Below, in pieces: positions 1 to 10,760 of a stretch of 64,000 nt of DNA; the stretch's first letter is position 1, and each line of letters begins with the position of its first letter. Source of the stretch: Sthenelais limicola (lineage: Eukaryota > Annelida > Polychaeta > Phyllodocida > Sigalionidae); NCBI GenBank assembly GCA_942159475.1, contig OW804099.1, forward strand, positions 9,935,954-9,999,953, given 5' to 3'. Made by a program: the position numbers and the translations under genes. The notes beneath the pieces were generated by a model, which had not been told where the DNA came from, searched no databases, and worked only from the letters and a program-made list of their open reading frames with translations.

Positions 1-502
1 TGTAAAGTGTGATTATGTGAGAAGTGATTGCTGTAAAGTGGTTTTTTTACATATGACTGTAATTTCTTATGAACTGTCTGTAAAAACACCTTCCATGTTT
101 AGTCTAGTATTATTATCGTATGTAGGCCTATGTTAAAGCAATACAATTTTTTAAAAAAAACCTGATTTGAATGACACTTTTCATGGCTTCTCACCACCAG
201 GATAGAATCTAACCTTGGTTACATTTATTATTATTAATCCTAGTGTTTCTATAGCCTTTATAATGTTTAAATGAACCTTAAATATCAGTGAGTTAGTTAG
301 CGGACAGGATCAGAAGTCAGGTAGTCTGGCTGTATTAGGGAGTTCTACTGTATATACCTGCCACGCTCACCTGTATATCTAACGTATGGTGCCCTTGTTC
401 TGTCAGGTGTCCTAATTCCCTCATTTGTTTCCAACTGCTTCCTCTCTTCCTACACTAAGGGCGGACATAGCAGGTGGATGTATTCATAAAATATAGCATA
501 TA
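1..502. other. AT-rich intergenic sequence
   Basis: No gene, RNA or clear repeat recognised. Open frames here are short and show no protein family motif. A fragment near 390-415 (TGTCCTAATTCC) resembles the arm of the small inverted repeat at 1512-1607. Confidence 0.5.
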
Positions 503-912
503 TGTGATGTGTTTCAGGAAAATGAGCCATAAGTCGCACAAAATGGATTTTGAGATATTATTATATTTGAAAAGATGAGATCAAGCTGATTCTAATGATA
601 GTAATCAGTAGGAAATCTACTATGCATTTCTATATTTCAAGTGTTATATTTCTATTATGGAAAACAAAGTTTACAGTATTTTGGGGTGAGCAATTACTAG
701 TAAAGTAGCTAAATATATTCATTACGACAACCCTAGAAATACATGGATATATTTATTACACTGTCCTACAAGTCGGTACATGTATTCAAGCTACAAGAGG
801 CTTTAAGTATCCCAAATATTAAAACATTCCCACAAATATATCCTGTGAATTAATCACTTTGAAAAATAACAATTTTGCGACTTGTGACTCATTTTCCTAA
901 AAACACATCACA
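503..912. mobile_element. MITE family 3, near-complete copy (~410 bp)
   Basis: The left end reads TGTGATGTGTTTCAGGAAAA followed by TGAGCCATAAGTCGCA. The right end is its inverted complement (GCGACTTGTGACTCATTTTC, then CTAAAAACACATCACA). The arms are about 40 bp and the interior is AT-rich and non-coding. The same ends and interior recur at 38284-38690, 41875-42286, 50390-50761 and 62792-63202, so this is a dispersed non-autonomous DNA element. The target duplication is not clear. Confidence 0.75.
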
Positions 913-1035
913 ATTATTCTTTAATTTGATTCATTTGAAAATATCATTAAGAACAAACCCTTGAAAGATAGGTGATCACAAAACAAGAGAGGTTGCTGTC
1001 CTTCTGACATTGGAATACCCCATTTACCGAATGAA

Positions 1036-1379
1036 TAGGGGGTTTGCATGTCTCACTGCGCATGTCTACTGCAGTGCATGCTGGGATGGATTCTTGAAAT
1101 CTGACATACACATATTTGGCAACATTTTTATCGAAAATTGCAAGAAAATGTTCATCCATATCAGAGCTTGTAACAATAATCTATGAAAACCAAATGCATC
1201 ATGGGAAATATGGGGACTTGTTGTATGGAAACATGTATAACACATGGATATTGACATTAGGGCGTTGATAAATACTCCATGCCGAACTTGGCATGTTTTT
1301 GATAGGTTTTAGACTGTACCATTAGTCCCATAATTCCATGCGAATCACGATTCAAAATGGCGGCTATGCAAATCCCCTA
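1036..1379. mobile_element. MITE family 2, complete copy (344 bp)
   Basis: Bounded by TAGGGGGTTTGCATG and its inverted complement CTATGCAAATCCCCTA. The same 344-bp structure occurs at 39953-40296 in the opposite orientation, with matching interior words such as CATTAGTCCCATAATTCC and GCATGCTGGGATGG. A 5' fragment is at about 34117-34153. Non-coding; small reading frames here are incidental. Confidence 0.75.
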
Positions 1380-1511
1380 TTTTGATGGCAAGGGAATGTG
1401 TCAGCCTCTTTCTTTGAATGTTTTACTGTTCGAAATCTTCCATATCATCACTCAATAATGTAGATCAATGAGAGGAGCATTTATTCATTTTAATTATAAG
1501 CCTAGAAAAAA

Positions 1512-1607
1512 GTGACGGAATAAGGACCAGAAAAGGGGGGTCTTTGACGGCATCACCCACTCCTTGAATTGGCCCCTATTCCGTCAGGGGTGTCCTAATT
1601 CCGTCAC
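1512..1607. repeat. Small inverted repeat (96 bp)
   Basis: GTGACGGAATAAGGAC at the left end is answered by GTCCTAATTCCGTCAC at the right (one mismatch in 16). It is either a short foldback or a minimal TIR element; no coding content. Confidence 0.55.
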
Positions 1608-2035
1608 CTAGGACAATTGCAAATTTTACTTGCAATAACTGCTAAGTTCTGTGAAATACAATGTGAGGGGACACCCTATTTGTGTATGCCTGTAATAGGC
1701 TATATGATAAAGGAGATTGGGTGACACCTGACTGTCCCAAAATGGCCGCTGCCTAAAGGTGAGAAGGACATAACGGCTGGCAAGTATAATACTTACAGAC
1801 CTATAGCCCTAAAAGCCTAATTCTGGCATCAATTCAACACTTGAAATCAACCTCTCTAAATTGTTTTTTATCTAAACACATCCATAAGTAGGCTAATAAC
1901 CCATTATTCAGAGCAATCAAAAACCTACTTGGAATAGGGTAAATTACCCACACATCCCGACAATACTACATGTGTATATATGTGGCCTTTGTCTCCATTA
2001 TTAGGCTAATATCCTGCATGCGGCAGATTATTCAA
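1608..2035. other. Intergenic, nothing recognised
   Basis: No gene, tandem array or dispersed repeat that I can match elsewhere in the window. Confidence 0.4.
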
Positions 2036-2110
2036 TTCAAATCTTTATTCCTCTAATGAAATCAAGTCACCGACATCCCATTGTGATATGTATTCAATTA
2101 TATGTGAGGT
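2036..2110 (-). mobile_element. Retroposon 3' end fragment
   Basis: Read on the minus strand this ends in GAATAAAGATTTGAATTGAA, a polyadenylation hexamer followed by a short TTGAA-type repeat, as at the 3' end of LINE- or SINE-like retroposons. No associated coding region was found. Low confidence. Confidence 0.3.
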
Positions 2111-2200
2111 ACCGCAGGTTCGGACATTTGGTTCATGTGCTTGGCTAGCTGACGAGCCAATGGTGCGACACTACCATCTGGGGGATTATGGCTGAACGCC

Positions 2201-2580
2201 TCCAGGAAAATGAGACATAAATCACAAAGTGGATAGTTTCCAACGCGATTTATTTATAAGATATCTTTGTTGGAATATTCTAATTTTGGGGGTGCCTAAT
2301 GCTGCTAGTCATTATAATACATGTACGAATTTTCAAGGCAATGTAATAAATATATCTATACATTTCTTCCTGAGGTCATCCTATAAAGTATATTTAGGTA
2401 CTTTATTAATAATTATCCACTCAAAAAAACAATAACTTTTTTTCACAAAAATAAAGATATCAAACTTATAATATAGAAACACTACTTGATGTTTACTACC
2501 ATTAGAATCGGCCTGAGCTCATCTTTTCAAATACGATGATATCTCATGCAACATCCATATTTTGCAACTTGCAGATTGCA
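2201..2580. mobile_element. MITE family 3, degenerate copy
   Basis: Starts with CCAGGAAAATGAGACATAAA and ends with ATCCATATTTTGCAACTTGC. The interior (for example AGATATCTTTGTTGGAATATTC) matches the copy at 41875-42286. The outer ends of both arms are lost. Confidence 0.6.
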
Positions 2581-4197
2581 CTTGCAGATTTATTTTTTAT
2601 TCATTTTATTCCTTATAGAGTAAGACAGGTTATATTGAGAAGGTTTTAAATTACAAATATACTTTTCATCCCAACATATCTGGCTTTGTATATATAACCT
2701 GTAGACAACTATGTACCGGTGGTATATGTGATGTATACAAAATAAAGACCCACCGGATCCCCAAGGCGGGTCAATAATTATGCTATTAGTAATTTTCTTC
2801 ATGTAAATTATGTTGTATATGTTCAGAAAATTATGGCATAAATTAACGTCTATTGTGATCTGTTTTGAGTGATTCAGTATTCAAGCATATTGTATTATTT
2901 GCATAAAATATTATGACGAATTCTAAATGTATCAAGATAAAAATGTAATTAAATTTCTCTACTGAATAGTAGAAAATTTATACCTTGACTACTTGTGTGA
3001 ACTACCTAAAGAGAATGCATTTTTATTTCTTTTATATTTGGCCTTAATTGCTTTCTTTAAAGTTGCTCTCCCAGCTTTTTTCTATACAAATATCAAATTT
3101 CACTTATTTAGAGCACAAATACCCTACTCCACATTGTTCCAAGAGTTGGGTCTCTTTCTTACTGTTGAAGATCAATAATTGAGTCTAAATATAGTCAAAT
3201 AAATTCATCGGTGAACCCGGTGGTGTACACCCAGATTTCCAATGCCACTCAATGATTCCAAAGAAATCTGTGTAGATGTCAGTCTAATCGTTATGCACAT
3301 GGGCAAGTCACCACATGCAGGCGCACTATACATGTGTGTCATAGGCTGAGAGACTGGCGTCACATCTAGATAGTGTCTACCCCTAGTGTCTACAAAATGC
3401 ATCTATATTACTATGGCGAATTGGTCCGCACTTATTCTTGTATGTCCGTGATCGTAAAATCATGGAATACAGACATTTATTGAATTAGTAAGAGATCGAT
3501 AATAGTGAGTTTGGGAACTAATTTGAATGTAATTTCAACAGAACCATTCAATAATGATACTAGGCAAAGTACCTTTAACATTGGGTTGTAGTTGTATATA
3601 TATTTGCCATTACGATTCATGATATTGGAAATAACTATTTTTGTTCCTCTTTTTTTTCTTTTTTTTTTGATATTGCATTTATCTGCAGCCATAATTATCT
3701 ATTGAAATGGTTCATGGGACAACTAATTTTAGACGATAAAAGTCACAACCTTGTGACATGAACATATATATATCCATAGCTCAGACTGATTTATCTGTGA
3801 CACATTACATGTGCTATTATTTCATTATATTTATTAGATTCATGTACTTTCGTCATTTTCTCGTCATTGTTTATAAAGGGTTTATTGGATAGATATTACC
3901 TATTGATATCAACTGCAATAAAGAGGAATAGAAAACATCATTTCTGTGTTATCTGCTTTCTTCATCATTTTATTTCCATGGAAGTACAATTTGATACATA
4001 TTTTAAATGGTCATTAGAGGCAAAGGAAGGGAAAATATCTAATTTCCAGCCCCCTAACCCTAAACCTAAATAAAGCTAGTTATGAATACCACTAGCCGCC
4101 ATATTGAGTGTTCCAAGGACGACCTATGCTGGAGGGCGGTGGGAACTGGAGGTGCCAATGAAGTTAAGATAGAGGTTCTGAGGCCTCTTATCATAGA
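2581..4197. other. AT-rich intergenic sequence
   Basis: No gene recognised. Several open frames of 60-70 codons are no longer than expected in AT-rich DNA and have no conserved motif. Confidence 0.4.
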
Positions 4198-4686
4198 TCA
4201 GGGAGGTATATACAGAGGGAGCGGAAGCCAGGTTCAATGCGTGGTACCCCAATAGTTAAGAGTAATGCCACTAGAGCTTGTGGCGCTAACTACAGTAATA
4301 GAAATAGACACATGTGTCTATTTCTATGCTACAGTGAATCAGGTCAACCCACTCCCACCCATATATACCCAATAGCCAGCAATTGTATAGCTATTTTTAA
4401 GTATGTGACTGTTATGGTGTTGCTTGGAAAAGGCAATCAAATTTAACTGGGCTACCAATGTGTCAAATATTATGTAAGCTGATGGAACAACTTAGCTGTT
4501 GTTTACTGATTTATGATTATATGATATAGCTAAAAGTGTTAGCAGAATGCTTGGGTCTAATTTCAGGGTACAAAAAACAGCACCGCAACGCCACCTGGTA
4601 TACAATAGTGAAAACACCACCCAGACAGGCATAGTCCTGTGGAGTCCAACCTTGGCTTCTACTCCCTCTGTATATACCTCCCTGCA
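4198..4686. repeat. Inverted repeat pair with ~450-bp spacer
   Basis: CAGGGAGGTATATACAGAGG at 4198 and the inverted copy around 4648-4686 (CTCCCTCTGTATATACCTCC) form arms of about 38 bp. The spacer has no recognised coding sequence. It may be a non-autonomous DNA element or a remnant of two inverted copies of a larger repeat. Confidence 0.5.
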
Positions 4687-5685
4687 TAGATGAAGCTTTT
4701 ATGGATTGTAAAACGGTAATGGGAAGGGGCAAGGATGAACGCAACGGGGTTCCACTGTTCCTGAAGGAGGACTCGCCAAAGGAATGTATGATATGTGTCA
4801 CGTTTGTTGGTTCTTTTTAAAAGTTTTGAGTCATGATTTTTTTCAAAATAAATTTATAGAGATCAATTTCACATGACATGATATGATATAATATGGAAGC
4901 TTAAATGGCAACCTGATGGCTCCATGAAACAAATGTTTGTCATGGTGAAATCATTTACCTGGCTATCAATTTCTTATGTTATCATTTGAAATATATGTAT
5001 ATGATCCCCCACCCTCCCCCCCTCCCCCACCCTCACAACCACGACCAACCCCATCCCCCAAGATCACCAAAATCTATAGTAATTGGCGGGGTTTTGCCTG
5101 GTGGGGTTTTGGCAGGGATGGGTTAAGCTGGGGCACATATTCACAATTTCAAGGCCGATTTGACACCTGTGGCACACAAATCGTGCAGGTGCGCCATTCG
5201 TACAACTAATCGTGGGCCTTGATTTGGGGGCACACATGCACGATTTTGGGGGTGGATTTCAGTGCAGGATTCCAAATATGAGATCATATGATGTGTTTGG
5301 TAACAAAACATGCTAAAACATTGAACATATTAAAATATTGTGATTATACACTTATTTTTTCTACCTTTTTTCTCAATTATCGCAAGTACATGATATTTTT
5401 ACGAAATCGCCTATAATTTGAGGTGATCCAAATCATACAACCTAGACTCATGATCTCGACACAAATCGCGCTTTAAAGCCAATGTGTGCGGGTAAAAACA
5501 AGTTGATTTCAGCTAAAATCATCACAATCTGAGCCCACAATTGGTTGTATGACATGAAATCGTATGATTTGCAAAATCATGCATGTGTGTCCGCTGCTAT
5601 AAGAGCCAGTGTGCACTGGAGAGGCCATAGGCCGGGTGGACCCGCTTGTCACTTATACCTTGTCGTTATTACACAGGTTACTTGG
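4687..5685. other. Intergenic, short CCCTCCCCC-rich patch
   Basis: A pyrimidine-rich stretch near 5007-5060 is low complexity. No gene recognised. Confidence 0.4.
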
Positions 5686-5856
5686 TTTTAGACCCAGTTT
5701 GGTCAGATTCTGGGGTGTATTTTTTCACAACAGACCACGGCAATCACTTCCGGCAACTTCCGGTAAGGAATGGGGGTTATAGATGTCAAAATAACTGGTA
5801 AATAAAAGTCAGTAAGTGGTAAATAACAGTCGAATCTGACCAAGCCGGGTCTAAAA
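5686..5856. mobile_element. MITE-like element (171 bp)
   Basis: TTTTAGACCCAGTTTGGTCA at 5686 is answered by TGACCAAGCCGGGTCTAAAA ending at 5856; the arms are about 25 bp with few mismatches. Short non-coding interior with a repeated word GGTAAATAA. A single copy was seen in the window. Confidence 0.6.
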
Positions 5857-6487
5857 GCACTAATACCCTCTAGTGGTAGCTAGCTAACGCCCCTCGAATT
5901 ATCCACCAGGCTATAGACCACCCAGACCATCCAACACCTCGGGTATTAATGCTATAATAACCTCCATGTCAGTTAATTATCTTGATTATAACATATCTAC
6001 AAATTCCCAGCAAATCCAAGCTGCATACTTTATATGGCATCTATTATCATATCTACGCTATAGTATTGAAACAACAACAGTTTGTTATTTAAATTATCAG
6101 TTATACATGCACACATCACACACAGTTAGATATTTCTGCATGAGTATTATATATATAACATACACAAACTTATGCAGAGGTTTGTATACATTGTCAACTC
6201 AGTAAAGGCATGGATAATTTACAATTTACATTTACAATTTATTATATGGCCTACTGTAGTGCCCCGTTCATAAGCCTGGAGAATTAAATTTTAAAGGATT
6301 TTATTTTAGAGGATTTTATTTTTTCATGACCCCTAAACTGCCAGTCTGTATTCGAGATCGGCTTTAAACAGATCCTGGCTTATAAACAGGCCTCTAAGGT
6401 AAGCAAAGTGGCATATAATACACATTCTGTTATTAAACTGCTGTTCCATACAGCATGGACATACAATAGGCAGTTCTCTACTGGGCG

Positions 6488-6613
6488 ATTAGACTCTGAA
6501 GTTGTAGGGGGGCTCGGTTGTCTGCGGGCTTAGGGACCAAACCGAGGCGTTTACGCCGAGGTTTGTCCCAGGCCCGCAGACAACCGGCCCCCCCTACAAT
6601 TGAAGGGTCTAAT
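6488..6613. repeat. GC-rich foldback (126 bp, ~60-nt arms)
   Basis: Almost the whole segment is an inverted repeat. The left arm starts ATTAGACTCTGAAGTTGTAG and continues through a G-run and TTGTCTGCGGGC; the right arm mirrors it and ends GAAGGGTCTAAT. A transcript would form a long stem with a short loop at about 6545-6560. It is much more GC-rich than its surroundings. Confidence 0.7.
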
Positions 6614-6807
6614 TACTTTAGTCTTGCATTGTTGGGATCGTCACTCACATGGCCACCCCTGCTCACCACCCAGATGGACTGGGCTTAAATGCTTACTGCA
6701 CGCTCACTCCCGCTCAGTGTTCACCAGTGCGTAACGACCACGTACTACACAAGGCCACAACAAACCACCAGATTCGAGACTAAGCATACATAATATTCTA
6801 TATTTAC

Positions 6808-6918
6808 CATGGCATTTCCCAGCATTATCACTATAGTAACCAGGGATGCAATCTTCACATTCATCTATTGCTCTGGTGACGTCATAGGTGCACTTCAGGC
6901 ACTGTGCATCAGAGCAGG
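6808..6918 (-). CDS. Internal exon of a furin-like cysteine-rich extracellular protein
   Basis: On the minus strand a polypyrimidine/CAG acceptor (TGTACCCCACAG) precedes an open 111-bp exon, which ends at a GTAAAT donor after TGCCATG. With phase-1 entry it reads TCSDAQCLKCTYDV then an acidic stretch, CEDC, IPGYYSDNAGKCHG. The CxxC pattern followed by GYY is typical of furin-like/EGF-like repeats in secreted or membrane proteins. The exon is phase 1 at both ends, as in shuffled extracellular modules. The exon at 7302-7397 joins it in frame. The rest of the gene was not found in the window. Confidence 0.6.
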
Positions 6919-6974
6919 CTGTGGGGTACAACATTGTCTCAACATCAGTCATTAGTCAAGAAAATGCCTTTTGA

Positions 6975-7218
6975 TATGGGTCAGATTTTCAGAAAATGTA
7001 CAATTGGCCTTCACCAATCCTCTTGTATAACCCACATTTAAGACAAAAATGAGCTTCAAAATGCAGTTTAACATAACAGAACTGATACTTTAAATCAATG
7101 CGATACCAAATATACGAGTCAGATGCACCCGGGATTCATCATTTTTCAGCCAGATTTAGCAGAATTTCCTAAATGTGTAGAGCTGTCAATTGTACATTCT
7201 CTAAAAATCTGACCCATA
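6975..7218 (-). mobile_element. MITE family 1 copy inside an intron
   Basis: TA-flanked TIR element. It begins TATGGGTCAGATTTTCAGAA then AATGTACAATTGG and ends with the inverted complement CTAAAAATCTGACCCATA. About 240 bp, non-coding. It lies between the two cysteine-rich exons (6808-6918 and 7302-7397), so it sits in their shared intron. At least nine relatives are in the window. Confidence 0.8.
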
Positions 7219-7301
7219 TACCATCATAATAGAAAAAGATGGGATTTTTATATTTAGAATATAATTGTTCGATATTTGTGGGTGTGCTAAGCTTGACTCA
7301 C

Positions 7302-7397
7302 TCTTGCACTGCTTCAATAATGCGTTGTAGTAGTAACCCTGGGTGCACTGGTCACATTGTCCTTCTGCTGAGCACTCATCACACTTGTTGATGCACC
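7302..7397 (-). CDS. Internal exon of a furin-like cysteine-rich extracellular protein
   Basis: A 96-bp (32-codon) minus-strand exon between an AG acceptor (TGTGTTCAACAG) and a GTGAGT donor. In phase 1 it reads CINKCDECSAEGQCDQC then TQGYYYNALLKQC. It aligns with the exon at 6808-6918 in cysteine spacing and in the GYY motif, and joins to it across a phase-1 intron. A longer open frame extends 5' past the acceptor (CEVGYCMCSTG), so the exon could start further upstream. The parent protein is not identified. Confidence 0.6.
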
Positions 7398-8183
7398 CTG
7401 TTGAACACATACAATAGCCCACTTCACATATTCCGCCACCAGTCACTGGCAGTGACTGCAGGATTAACCTCTATCATGTGCACATGCCCAATTCAGTTGA
7501 CCGACCTAGCTAAGCGGGCCACCCAGCCTTCCAGTGGACAGGCAGAGGTGTGTGAGTGCACGAGAATGGGTATGGTGTACTGGCTGACCTACTGCAGCCT
7601 GTACCCGTACACTTACTTGTTTTTTGTTGATACATATAAAAGTTGCCATATACTAAAATCTAGCGGGTAAATCAAGCAACTCTAAACATTATCACCTAAT
7701 AATATTGGATAGCAGACAATATAACAATAGCTAGTATATGAGGGAGAAAGAAGGTGAAAGTTAGAAGCCTAAGGTTTAGGTATACTGTAATTGTGAGAAT
7801 GCCCGCATAGCTTGGAGTTCCCGTTGTAATCACTGCTCTTTCTAGGCGCCACTGTCAATTATTGAAGTACACTATTCAATTTCTAAGGCTTCTCCCACCT
7901 TTGGTGCTCATACTGGGAAACCTTATAAAATCAAGATGGAGTAAGGAACCCAAAACAATGAGGACAGAAGGGGGGTATTTGATGTAGGTTTGTTTTTTTA
8001 TTGGGGGTCTGATGTTTCGGGCTTCAATGGCCCTTTATCAAGGAGGTTGGTTGAAACTTTATAAAACCTATACAATGTAATGGAACTATAGTACTGATAT
8101 CTAATATATGACAAATATAATCAAATAACATAAGATCAGATACTACTTTATTCATCGAGATTCACAGTGAGGTGTAAATGTAC
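7398..8183. other. Intergenic or intronic; ribozyme-like motif near 8004
   Basis: No gene recognised. On the minus strand at about 8004-8036 the sequence is TTGATAAAGGGCC, a short loop, then GCCCGAAACATC, followed by an AATAAA hexamer near 7996-8001. A related motif occurs on the minus strand near 37870-37915 and 39096-39145. Confidence 0.4.
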
Positions 8184-8462
8184 TCATGGAAGCATTTGGT
8201 GCCATTCAAGTAGTACTTGATAAGATAAGATTTCCTTGAGGAGAAGATCACAGAATTCGAAGATTTCGTCCAGTCTGTGGATATTGCTGCCTTCAACAAA
8301 ATCTAGAGCGTGAAGTCCTGCGTTATTATTATATTCTGACTCATCGTGCTTAAGATCAGACCCCCAGCTTATGAAGGGGCCTGGTTTATAAATGAGGAAA
8401 TAAGGTGTATGAGAAATAACCTTTGGTGTACCCTTTTGTGAGAATGGACCACAGCTACACAG
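8184..8462 (-). CDS. Possible terminal coding exon, unknown protein
   Basis: The minus strand is open for about 93 codons and ends at a TGA at 8184-8186. An AATAAA hexamer follows about 30 nt downstream (8148-8153). Visible residues include HALDFVEGSNIHRLDEIF and EFCDLLLKEILSYQVLLEW near the end, which look like a helical C-terminus. There is no start codon in the frame. I do not recognise the family; a retroelement C-terminus is as likely as a host gene. Confidence 0.25.
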   Translation of the reverse strand: MCSCGPFSQKGTPKVISHTPYFLIYKPGPFISWGSDLKHDESEYNNNAGLHALDFVEGSNIHRLDEIFEFCDLLLKEILSYQVLLEWHQMLP

Positions 8463-8962
8463 CTAAACTATTATGCTTTTATTAAAATAACAAGAAATGA
8501 ATAAATGAAAAGGAATATGACATTAATAGAAATATTCAGCCATCCATATACTGCCGATCTAGATATATTCCCATATAATTAATTATGTCAACATACATCT
8601 GTATATGTACATATGTAATGCCGTAGTTTATTCTCACTTATTATACTACTTGTGATTGTTTTAATATGGATTATATAGAGCGCGCATGCTGTGCATCCAT
8701 TTATCGCGCTCTACGCATGTTATCCCGTGTTGTATAATTCTCAGTGTGGCCATGAGATGGCAGTATAAGCTGGTCGACTTCATTATATTCTCCTTTACTT
8801 CTTTGTACTTCTTATTATTTAATTGTGACACCTTTCTTATACGTGATACTATTGTACCTGGTTCGGATCTTCATTATGGAATAAATTAGAGTAATTACAA
8901 TATAGCTAATGTCTTGTTGTTATTATTTCTCTCCTCCCCTGCGCACACCGAGGGTCATTACA
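8463..8962. other. Intergenic; lone progenitor-like unit of the 44-bp repeat
   Basis: No gene. At about 8587-8612 the words TCAACATACATC and TATATGTACATATG match the 44-bp array that starts 350 bp later, so one diverged unit lies outside the array. Confidence 0.45.
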
Positions 8963-9627
8963 CATATAGTTTTAGTTATATAGGTCAACATACATCCATA
9001 TATGTACATATAGTTTTAGTTATATAGGTCAACATACATCCATATATGTACATATAGTTTTAGTTATATAGGTCAACATACATCCATATATGTACATATA
9101 GTTTTAGTTATATAGGTCAACATACATCCATATATGTACATATAGTTTTAGTTATATAGGTCAACATACATCCATATATGTACATATAGTTTTAGTTATA
9201 TAGGTCAACATACATCCATATATGTACATATAGTTTTAGTTATATAGGTCAACATACATCCATATATGTACATATAGTTTTAGTTATATAGGTCAACATA
9301 CATCCATACATGTACATATAGTTTTAGTTATATAGGTCAACATACATCCATATATGTACATATAGTTTTAGTTATATAGGTCAACATACATCCATATATG
9401 TACATATAGTTTTAGTTATATAGGTCAACATACATCCATACATGTACATATAGTTTTAGTTATGTAGGTCAACATACATCCGTATATGTACATATAGTTT
9501 TAGTTATATAGGTCAACATACATCCATATATGTACATATAGTTTTAGTTATATAGGTCAACATACATCCATACATGTACATATAGTTTTAGTTATGTAGG
9601 TCAACATACATCCGTATATGTACATCT
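8963..9627. repeat. 44-bp minisatellite, ~15 units
   Basis: The unit is ACATATAGTTTTAGTTATAT followed by AGGTCAACATACATCCATAT and ATGT. Most units are nearly identical. The last six units form two copies of a three-unit block carrying the same variants (ATACATG, TTATGTAGG, CCGTATATG), so a 132-bp segment was recently duplicated. No open frame of interest. Confidence 0.95.
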
Positions 9628-10039
9628 AGTGGAAGTGCTACGCCCTGGTGTGACTTTGGTATATCCCATTTACTTACCACTAGGTGTGCTGCTCTATTCT
9701 TGTAGTCTTGTATATTAGCAGCTGGTGTATGCCACCGTTTTACTACAATATATAACCATTTCAGGCCTTATGCCATTTATGTATTACTTGTGAACACTTG
9801 TGTTGCCTTTTACGCTTCAAACTGCATTAGTCTATGGTATTACGGACATGTGTAGTCTGGCTCTTTCATATTGCCACCTTTATTGTATGTACCCAACTTT
9901 GGTGACCCTTGGAGAAAGCCAATGCTTCTGGGCCGCTATGGACACTTGTGCTAACGGGTAATAAAGTAGTATAGGTTGAGACAACCCTTTGTTGACTGAC
10001 TTTATTGACACTCGTGAGAAACGAACAATTGGTAGATTC
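9628..10039. other. Intergenic, 3' of GPCR copy A
   Basis: Non-repetitive sequence between two blocks of the 44-bp minisatellite. No gene recognised; two overlapping 60-codon frames lack any motif. Confidence 0.4.
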
Positions 10040-10212
10040 ACTACACATATAGTTTTAGTTATATAGGTCAAAATACATCCGTACGTGTATATATAGTTTT
10101 AGTTATATAGGTCAACATACATCCGTACATATAGTTTTAGTTATATTTATATATAACTATATATGTACGGATGTATGTTGACCTATATAACTAAAACTAT
10201 ATGTACATGTAC
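10040..10212. repeat. Outlying 44-bp units with an inverted copy
   Basis: Two or three direct units are followed by one unit in the opposite orientation, giving an inverted repeat of about 35-bp arms centred near 10150 (ATACATCCGTACATATAG against its complement). It lies directly next to the GPCR tail minisatellite. Confidence 0.8.
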
Positions 10213-10760
10213 AGATCCTCCTAGACCTCCTCCTGTACTCCCTTCTGCACCTCTTCTAAACCTCCTCCTGTATCTCCTCCTGTACCTCCTCCTGTACCTC
10301 CTTCTGCACCTCTTCTAAACCTCCTCCTGTATCTTCTCCTGTACCACCACCTATACCTCCTCCAGTACCTGCTCCTGTACCACCACCTGTACCTCCTCCT
10401 GAACCTCCTCCTACACCTCCTCCAGTACCTCCTCCTGTACCTCCTCCTGCACCACCTCCTGTACCACCACCTGTACCTCCTTCTGTACCTCCTCCTACAC
10501 CTCCACTGGTACCTCCTCCTGTACCTCCTCCTGTACCTCCTCCTGCACCACCTCCTGTACCTCCTCCTAAACCTCCTCCTAAACCTCCTCCTGTACCACC
10601 TCCTGTACCACCACCTGTACCTCCTCCTGTACCTCCTCCTACACCTCCACCTGTACCTCCTCCTGTACCTAGGCCTCCTCCTGCACAACCTCCTGTACCT
10701 CCTCCTGTACCCCCTCCTGTACCCCCTCCTGTACCTCCTCCTGGGATGTCTCTCTTACAT
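10213..10760 (-). repeat. 12-bp minisatellite in the GPCR copy A tail and 3' flank
   Basis: About 45 units of CCTCCTCCTGTA and variants (plus strand). The part at 10669-10760 is coding on the minus strand and gives VQEE/VQEG repeats at the receptor C-terminus. The rest lies after the TAG at 10669-10671. Because the unit is a multiple of three, every frame stays open for long stretches and encodes Arg-, Gly- or Glu-rich repeats; only the VQEE frame continues the receptor. Confidence 0.9.

Noticed and set aside
10221..10688. 155-codon Arg/Tyr-rich frame overlapping the GPCR tail
   Set aside because: Alternative frame of the 12-bp array; the VQEE frame continues a real receptor and this one does not.
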